Assembly: GCF_900111905.1 (NCBI RefSeq)
Contig: NZ_FOKM01000002.1
Coordinates: forward strand, 1 to 64,000
Direction: 5' to 3'
DNA length: 64,000 nt
From: Rhizobium sp. NFR07
Lineage (GTDB): Bacteria > Pseudomonadota > Alphaproteobacteria > Rhizobiales > Rhizobiaceae
A model generated the notes under the pieces. The model searched no databases and was not told the DNA's origin. It worked only from the letters and a program-made list of their open reading frames with translations. This document shows, piece by piece, positions 9,995 through 18,300 of this stretch. Made by a program: the position numbers and the translations under genes. Positions within the stretch are counted from its first letter, which is position 1; every line of letters begins with the position of its first letter.

Positions 9995-10014
9995 CTTTCG
10001 TTTTTCTTTCGTTT
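9995..10014 (-). promoter_or_regulatory. Two AAACGAAAG repeats one helical turn apart upstream of glpR
   Basis: The word AAACGAAAG occurs on the minus strand at 10014-10006 and again at 10003-9995, exactly 11 bp apart, immediately upstream of the glpR ribosome binding site. A third copy lies before glpD. This spacing suits two regulator subunits on one DNA face. Autoregulation by GlpR is the simplest reading. Confidence 0.4.
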
Positions 10015-10218
10015 CTAATCCAAATGAGAAGGGACGAAAAGGGGAATGCACCGGATTGTATCGACGCGTTCGTTTGATCTCCAAAGAGCGCCAATCGCCC
10101 GGCCGATCCTGTGATATTCATCAACCGTCAACCCTGTTGCCCGATCGGGGCTTTTGCAATGCTGGCCCGTTCGTTCTATTAGTTATCTCTAACGCATCCT
10201 TGGGTAAGGGAGCATTTG

Positions 10219-10446
10219 ATGGGCAATCTGCATGGCGTACCCTGCGATCCGATCTATCCGGATGAGCTGGAGAGACTGAAAATCATTTATGAGACGGCCC
10301 GCTACGGTGCGTGCCTGTCGCGCCACGATCCGGCGGCCGAGCGGCTGGCCGCACTGGCGATCCATTTCTACCAGCTCGGCATCCGCGACGACGATGCGCT
10401 GACAAGGCGCATCATCGAGGCTGGCCGCTCCCTCCGCCAGTCCTGA
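10219..10446 (+). CDS. Small conserved-type protein of unknown function (75 residues)
   Basis: This short soluble protein begins MGNLHGVPCDPIYPDELERL and is mostly helical by composition. No known domain is recognised. AAGGGAG stands 7 bp before the ATG at 10219, and codon use matches the neighbours, so it is probably a real gene. It is divergent from glpR; the 233 bp between them must hold both promoters. A short hairpin (GCTACT, TCC, AGTAGC) follows at about 10452. Confidence 0.65.
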   Translation: MGNLHGVPCDPIYPDELERLKIIYETARYGACLSRHDPAAERLAALAIHFYQLGIRDDDALTRRIIEAGRSLRQS

Positions 10447-10502
10447 AAGCTGCTACTTCCAGTAGCGCTTAAGCATTTGCCACATTTAACGAATCACCTA
10501 TA

Positions 10503-10516
10503 TTAGGCCCAGCTAA
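10503..10516 (+). promoter_or_regulatory. TTAGGCCCAGCTAA motif upstream of the TolC-like gene
   Basis: TTAGGCCCAGCTAA (10503-10516) lies 77 bp before the TolC-like start. A 12/14 match, TTAGGCTTAGCTAA, lies upstream of the adhesin at 12157-12170. The motif abuts CTATAT (10498-10503), a sequence close to the -10 element of rhizobial housekeeping promoters. Shared regulation of the two transcripts is inferred. Confidence 0.4.
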
Positions 10517-10593
10517 GTGTCGAGGGGGCACTCCCAGTCGTTGGTATTTCGTAGACCGGTCAAAGCACTCTATCGCCGGTATACGGAGCCTAG

Positions 10594-12018
10594 ATGCGTT
10601 CAGGTCGCTGCCCAATCAAAGTCAGCCTTATCGGCTTGGCTATCATCCTGCAGACCTCGTGCAGCCAGACAGCTCCCAAAAGCTCGATCCCGCCGGCTCA
10701 GGCCGCCGCGGTCAATCTCCAGTCGCAACCGAAAGTAGCCGGGGATACTGCTGCCTCGAAAGCCGCGCCTGCTGCTGTCCGCGACACGGAAAGCGCAGTG
10801 AAGCGGGTCGTTAGCTGGCATCCTGCCATCCAGGAAGCGGCCGGCCGCATCAGCCAACAGAACTGGCTCATCGAGGACGCCCGTTCCGGCTATCTCCCCT
10901 CCGTCGGCGGCGGGCTGGACCTCGGGGCTGAAAACGGCCAGCGTGGCGAATGGGCGCCGAAGTTCAACGTCTCCGCCTCCCAGATGATCTACGATTTCGG
11001 CAAGGTGTCCGGTCGAGTCGAGGCCGAGACGGCCATCCACGATGTACGTCAGGCGGAATTCCTCGCCACCGTCGATGATATCATCCGCGAGACGGCGCTC
11101 GCCTCCGTCGAGATCCTCCGCAACGAGCGTCTGGCGGTCGTTGCCAAGGAGCAGGTCGATGACGTCGAGGCGATCGGCACGCTCGTGGAATTGCGCACCG
11201 ATCGCGGCGCAAGCACGAAATCCGACAAGCTGCAGGCGCAGGCACGCGTCCAGGCGGCGCAATCGACCGCGCTTGAGATCAGCGCGGCACGGCAGCGCTG
11301 GGAAGGCACGCTGAATGCGTTGTTGGGCCAGACGAGCCGGGTTCGGCTCAAGGGCAATTTCCCGCCCGGCCTCGGTCGAGCCTGCGCTGGCGCGGCGCCC
11401 AATTGGGATACGGTTCCCAATGTGCTTGCGGCGAAATCGAGAAAGCGGGAGGCTGATGCTCGCGTCGGGCTGGCCCGAGCCGACATGCTGCCGACCATCG
11501 CCATGGAGGCGACGAGCCGCGTCAAGACCTGGGGCAGCGACACCGATCCGGACTATGTGGTCGGCATCACGGTCAAGGGCGATCTCTACAATGGCGGCTC
11601 GTTCAAGGCCAAGCAGAATGCCGCCCGCTACGCTGCCCAGGCGTCGGAGGCGGCGATCGCCACCGGAAAATTCGACAGCCAGAAGACCTGGATCGAATCC
11701 GCTGCACAGGTCGGCAGCCTCGGCACATTGCTGAAGTCGCTCGGTTCGCGCCAGACGATGATGCGCGAGACCCGAAATCTCTATCAGCGGCAGTTCCTCG
11801 ATCTCGGCACGCGCACGCTCCTTGACGTGCTCAACGCCGACCAGGAACTGCACGCAGCACGTTTCGACGAGATCAACACGCGCTACGATATCTACAAGCT
11901 GAATGTCGAATGCGCCTACGCCTCGGGCCGGCTGCGCGATGTTTTCGAACTCACGCCTCCCGCAGGCAAGGTCACAGCCTCTACCCAGCGGCCCGCCGCA
12001 TCTGCGCCTAAAATCTGA
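10594..12018 (+). CDS. TolC-family outer-membrane channel of a type I secretion system
   Basis: This 474-residue protein has an N-terminal export signal (KVSLIGLAIILQTSC) with a possible but imperfect lipobox at the cysteine. It has the internally duplicated long-helix pattern of outer-membrane efflux proteins, with two similar halves rich in Gln, Ala and Glu. It should form the outer-membrane exit duct that pairs with the HlyD-like adaptor (22875) and ABC exporter (20601). GGAG precedes the ATG by 6 bp. A low-complexity Ala/Pro/Gln stretch follows the signal at about residues 25-55. Confidence 0.87.
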   Translation: MRSGRCPIKVSLIGLAIILQTSCSQTAPKSSIPPAQAAAVNLQSQPKVAGDTAASKAAPAAVRDTESAVKRVVSWHPAIQEAAGRISQQNWLIEDARSGYLPSVGGGLDLGAENGQRGEWAPKFNVSASQMIYDFGKVSGRVEAETAIHDVRQAEFLATVDDIIRETALASVEILRNERLAVVAKEQVDDVEAIGTLVELRTDRGASTKSDKLQAQARVQAAQSTALEISAARQRWEGTLNALLGQTSRVRLKGNFPPGLGRACAGAAPNWDTVPNVLAAKSRKREADARVGLARADMLPTIAMEATSRVKTWGSDTDPDYVVGITVKGDLYNGGSFKAKQNAARYAAQASEAAIATGKFDSQKTWIESAAQVGSLGTLLKSLGSRQTMMRETRNLYQRQFLDLGTRTLLDVLNADQELHAARFDEINTRYDIYKLNVECAYASGRLRDVFELTPPAGKVTASTQRPAASAPKI

Positions 12019-12340
12019 TTTACTATTTGTTTTCCATCCCTTGGGACGCGGTTGACCTGTAGCAGGGCAGCCAATGCGGCATTTGCGCATGATTGGCGCA
12101 ACTGTACCGATAGAATCTCATTGCCTACACCTTTTGTTAATCTTATCCTCCAAACTTTAGGCTTAGCTAATTGAAGATTGTCTCAAGTAAGGCAACTTCG
12201 TTCAGACGTGTTTTGGCCCGCAATGAATGTGGTGCCGCGGCTGGTGCCCGGGTTCGCTCGGGAGAGGGATCGATCGCCGCGTCCCGCATGGTCAAAATGC
12301 TCAACCAGAAAAAGCCTAGCCGGGCATGGAGGAGAGCAAG
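12019..12340 (+). promoter_or_regulatory. Adhesin upstream region
   Basis: This 322-bp gap precedes the adhesin. It holds TTAGGCTTAGCTAA at 12157-12170, the partner of the motif before the TolC-like gene, leaving a leader of about 170 bp. GGAGGAG (12328-12334) is the ribosome binding site. No terminator after the TolC-like gene and no small gene is evident. Confidence 0.5.
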
Positions 12341-15300
12341 ATGGTCGCTGTGGTATTGGACAAGGTCAGTGGGCAATCCACGACTGTCTCGAGTAACGAT
12401 ATTATCCTTTCCGATCCCAGCACTGTAAGGCTGCAGCTCTCCCCCAACGACATTGGCTCGATCGCGCGCTCCGGCAACGATCTTGTCATAGATGTTCGCA
12501 ACGGTTCAGACATCCGGATCGAGAATTTCTATGACGGTGAGGGCAATCAGCGCAGCGACCTCATCCTCGAAGACAGTGCGGGCAATGCCTGGCAGGGTGA
12601 ATACACGGATGGTCTTGCCGACTTCCAGTTCGTCGATGCCGGCCCGGTCGATCAGCTCGCGGCCGCCGGTGGCGCAGCCGGTGCGGGCGGCGCAGGTTCC
12701 ATTCTAGGCCTGGCGGCAGCCCTTGGCCTCGGCGCCGCAGCGATCGGCATCGGCGCGAGCGGATCCGGCGGTGGCGGTGACGGCTCCGATGATACCGACG
12801 CCGATGCGGACTCGGATGCCGATGCAGACGCGGACGCCGATGCCGATGCTGACGCCGACTCGGATTCCGACTCCGATACCGAAGCCCCTGAAGCGCCCAC
12901 CAATCTCTCCGTCAATAACGCTGGGACTGTGCTGACCGGGCGTGGCGAGCCTGGTGCCATCGTCACGGTCACCAATGCGGCCGGCGAGGTCATCGGCAGC
13001 GGCACCGTCGGCCCCAACGGCTCTTTCAGCATCGAGCTGGATCCCGCCCAGACGGATGGCGGTGAGCTTGAAGTTGTCCTCGAGGACGCTTCCGGCAATG
13101 TCTCCGATCCAGGCACAGTCGATGCGCCGGACCTTGTGGCGCCCGATGCGCCGACTGATCTCGAGGTCGGTGATGGCGGCGCTGTTCTCACAGGCCGCGG
13201 CGAGCCAGGAACGACGGTCACGGTCACCGACGCCGATGGCGTCACCGTTGGCACCGGCACGGTTGCCGCCGACGGCACGTTCGAGATTGATCTCGACCCC
13301 GTGCAGAACAATGGCGGCGAGCTTGAAGTCGTCCTTGAAGATGCGGCAGGCAACGTCTCGGATCCCGGCACGCTTGAAATCGGCGATGTCACGCCGCCGG
13401 CGCCGCCGACCAATCTCGGTGTCGACGATGATGGAACCACGCTCACCGGCCGCGGGGAACCCGGCGCCACGGTGACTGTCACCAATGCGGCCGGTGCCGA
13501 AGTCGGTACCGCCATCGTTGCCGACGACGGGACGTTCAGTGTCGAGCTCAGCCCGCCTCAGTTCGACGGCGGCGAACTCGACGTCGTCCTGACCGACGCG
13601 GCCGGCAATGATTCAGCCCCCGGCACCGTATTGGCCCCTGATCCCGATGCGCTTCCCGCACCGACCGATCTGGCAATCAACGCCGGCGGCACCGTCCTGA
13701 CGGGCGATGGTGAGCCGGGCGCCCAGGTCCGGGTGACGAACGCCAACGGCGTCTTGGTCGGCACGGCAACGGTTGCGGGCGACGGGACGTTCAGCGTCAC
13801 GCTCGCCCCCGCGCAGATCGATGGCGGGGAGCTTCGCGTCACTCAGGCCGACGCCAATGGCACGTCCCAGCCGGGCATCGTCGATTCTCCCGACCTGATA
13901 GATCCGGCTGCGGCAACCAATCTCGGCGTCAATGATGACGGCACGGTGCTGACCGGCCGCGGCGAGCCCGGCACGACCGTGACGGTGACCAATGCCGACG
14001 GCGACGAAATCGGCACGGCGATCGTGCGCCCGAACGGCACGTTTTCGGTCACGCTCAGCCCGGCCCAGACGGATGGCGGCGACCTCCAGGTCGTGCTGGA
14101 GGACGCAGCCGGCAACACTTCGCTTCCGGCAACCACGCCCGCGCCGGATCTCGCCGGTCCGGACGCACCGACCAATCTCGACATCAACGACGACGGCACG
14201 GTGCTGACCGGCCGCGGCGAACCCGGCACGACCGTGACGGTCACCGATGCCGATGGCGTCGTTGTCGGGACAGCCACGGTCGGCGCAGGCGGCACCTTCT
14301 CCGTCACGCTTGATCCGGCGCAGACCGACGGCAGGGAACTCGACGTTGTCCTGGAAGACGCAGCCGGCAACCAATCACCGCCGGAAACCGTCACCTCGCC
14401 GGATTTCGTTGCGCCTGACGCTCCGACCGACCTGGAGATCGATGACGGCGGAACAACGCTTACCGGCCGCGGCGAGCCGGGCGCGACCGTCACTGTAACG
14501 GACGCGAATGGCGTGACCATCGGCACCGGCACGGTGGCGGCGGATGGAACATTCTCCGTCGATCTCGATCCCACCCAGACGAATGGCGGCGAGCTGGAGG
14601 TCGTGCTTGAGGATGCGGCCGGAAATGTCTCGGCACCTGGAACGATTGACGTCGACGACATCACCCCGCCGGCCCCGCCGACCAATCTGTTGGTCGACAA
14701 TGACGGTTTGGTCCTGACCGGCCGCGGGGAGCCTGGCACGACGGTTGTCGTCACCAATGCTGCCGGCGACGTGATCGGCCAGGATACGGTCAATCCGGAT
14801 GGCACGTTCAGCGTCGATCTTGAGCCGGCTCAGCTTGACGGTGGCGAACTGGACGTCGTGCTGACCGATGCGGCCGGCAACGATTCCACGGCAGGCACCG
14901 TGCTTGCACCCGATCCGGATGCGCTTCCGGCCCCGACGGGTCTCGAGGTAAATGCAGGCGGAACGATCCTGACCGGCGACGGCGAGCCCGGTGCGCAGGT
15001 GAGGGTCATCAATGCCGCCGGCGTCACGGTCGGTACGGCAACCGTTGCCGGCGACGGCAGCTTCACGGTCGATCTTTCGCCAGCCCAGATCGACGGCGGC
15101 GAATTGCAGGTTACACAGACCGATGCGAGCGGCACTTCGCAGCCGGGCCTTGTCGATGCCCCGGACCTGATCATTCCGGATGCGGCGACTAATCTTGATA
15201 TCAATGACGCCGGAACGGTGCTGACCGGCCGCGGCGAGCCCGGCACGACGGTGACCGTCACCAATGCCGACGGCGACGAGGTCGGTACGGGCATCGTCTC

Positions 15301-18300
15301 GCCCGGCGGTTCCTTCACCATTACGCTCGATCCGGCGCAGACGGATGGCGGTGATCTGGAGGTCGTCCTGTCGGACGGCACCAACGAATCCCTGCCGGCG
15401 ACGATCCCCTCGCCGGACCTGACGCCGCCCGCGGCCGTGACCGGCCTCACCATCAACCCTGACGGTTCCGAACTGACGGGCACCGGTGAACCCAACGCCA
15501 CCATCACTGTTCGCGATGCGAATGGCGTGGTCGTCGGCACGGCGACGGCGGCAGCCGATGGCAGCTTCACGATCGAATTCGACCCAGCCCAGGATGATGG
15601 CGGTCAATTGCAGGTCGTCCAGGCGGATGCGGCCGGCAACATCTCTCCTCCTGCAACCGTCGAGACCCCGGACCTGACCGGACCGTCTGCGGCGGTGGAT
15701 GTCGCGATCAATGACACGGGTACGCTGGTTACCGGCCGTGGCGAGCCGGGTGCGACGGTCACCATCACCAATGCAGACGGCGACACGATCGGCACCGGCG
15801 TGGTCGCGGCGGGTGGCACGTTCAGCATCGGCCTCACGCCGGCGCAGACCGATGGTGGCGATCTCGACGTGGTCCTGTCGGATGCGGACGGCAACGATTC
15901 GCCTGCCGTCACAATTCCGTCGCCCGATCTCATCGGCCCTGATGCCCCGACCGGGCTCGCGGTCGAAGCGGACGGATCGGCGCTGACCGGTTCAGGCGAG
16001 CCGGGTGCGACGGTCACCGTGACCGATGCCGATGGCAACGTCGTCGGCGAGGGCACGGTCGGCCCGACCGGCGATTTCAGCATCGTCCTTAATCCGCCTC
16101 AGAATGAGGGCGGTGACCTCGATGTCGTCCTGACCGATGCGGCAGGCAATGCTTCCGATCCCGTCGTCGTTCCCGCTCCCGACACGGTCGATCCGGCACC
16201 GCCGACCGGCCTGGAAGTCAATGCCACGGGCACGGTCCTGACGGGCCTCGGCGAAGCGGGCACGACCGTCACCGTGACGAACGCCCTCGGCGTTACCGTC
16301 GGAACCGGCACGGTTGCTGCGGATGGCAGCTTCACCATCGGTCTCAGCCCGACCCAGGCGGACGGGGCGGAGCTCGACGTCACCCTGACCGATGGCGGCG
16401 GCAATAGCTCCACGCCGGTTGCCGTCACGACACCGGACCTTCTGGGGCCTGATATCCCGACAGGGCTTACGGTAGAGGCGGGAGGCACGTTGCTCACCGG
16501 CACCGGCGAGCCTGGTGCATCCGTCACCGTGACCAATGCAGCCGGGGATGTGGTCGGCGAGGGCACCGTTGATGAAGACGGAAACATCAGCATCGACCTC
16601 GATCCGGCCCAGGCCGATGGCGGCGACCTGGAAGTCGTTCTCGAGGATGCTGCGGGCAATGCGTCACTGCCCGGCCTTGTGCCGACGCTGGATCTGACGC
16701 CTCCCGATCTTGCCAATCTCGCGGTCAATGCCGCCGGAACGCTGCTTACCGGCGTCGTGGAACCGGGCGCCACCGTGACCGTCAGCAATGGCATCACGAC
16801 CTGGACTGCCGTCGTGGCCGCCAATGGTACCTTCACAGTCGCACTGGTTCCGCCGCAGGCGACCGGTGCCGATCTTGAGGTCACTGCCACCGATGCCGCG
16901 GGCAACGACACCGTCATCGAGGTCGCGACACCGGATCTTCTCGCTCCCGGCGCCCCCACCGGGCTGGAAATCGACGAGGGTCAGACGGAGCTCTTCGGCC
17001 TCGGCGAAGTCGGGGCCACCGTTACGGTGAGAGACCCCACCGGGCTCGTCATCGGTACCGGGGTAGTCGGCGACGACAACAGCTTCCTCATCACCCTCAA
17101 TCCGGCGCAGACGGCTGGTGGAACCATTACCGTCACGCAGACGGATGCCGCGGGCAACGTGTCCGGTTCTGCGGGCCTGGTTCTCGACGACATCCTGCCG
17201 CCGGCACCGCCGACGGAGCTCGAAGTCTCGGCCAATGGCGTCACACTGACCGGGGAGGGCGAGCCGGGAACGACTGTCACGGTCACCAATCTTCTCGGTA
17301 CGGAGATCGGCACCGGTATAGTCAATGCCGACGGCACGTTCACGGTCACCCTCGCTCCGCCCCAGCAGAGTGGTGGCGAACTGGAGGTCACGCTTACGGA
17401 CGCAGGGGGCAACATATCTCTGCCTGGCGCGGTGCTGTCGCCCAATCCGCTGGCCCCCGGTGCTCCGACCGACCTTGCCGTCACTGCTGATGGCGATGAG
17501 CTTACGGGCTCAGGCCAGATCGGTGCAACGGTCACGGTCAGAAATGCGGCCGGCACGATCGTCGGCACCGGCATCGTTGGTGCTGGCGGTGCATTCACCG
17601 TTGACTTGGTCCCGGACCAGATTGACGGCGGCAATCTGCGCGTTGTCCAGACGAGCGGCGGTCTCACGTCGCAGCCGGGCCTCACCGTGGCTCCGGACCT
17701 AATCGATCCGACGGCACCGACCGATCTCAGCGTCAATGCGCTTGGCACCGTACTCACCGGCAGGGGTGAGGCCGGAGCGGCGGTGACGGTGACCAATGCC
17801 GATGGTGACACCGTCGGCACCGGCACGGTCGGTCCCACCGGTGTCTTCACCATTACGCTGACGGAGCCGCAGACGGATGGTGGCCAGCTGGAGGTCGTGC
17901 TGGAAGACCCGTCCGGCAATCTGTCTCCTGCGGCCAATGTCACCGCGCCGGATCTACTCGCCCCCGACGCACCGCTTGCTCTCGTGGTCAGCGCCGACGG
18001 CACGGAGATCACCGGCACCGGCGAGGCCGGCACGACCGTTACCGTTACCGATGCCAATGGCTTCGTCGTCGGCACCGGCACGGTCGAGGCCGATGGCAGC
18101 TTCACCGTCGGTCTGAACCCGCCGCAGGCGGATGGCGCTGATCTGGAGGTCGTGCTTGAAGACGCGGCCGGCAACGTCTCGCTGCCGGGCACCGCGGGTA
18201 CCACGGACGGTACCCCGCCGGATGCGCCGACCAATCTTGTCCTCAACGCGGGCGGCACGATCCTCACCGGTGCCGGCGAAATCGGCGCGACCGTCACGGT

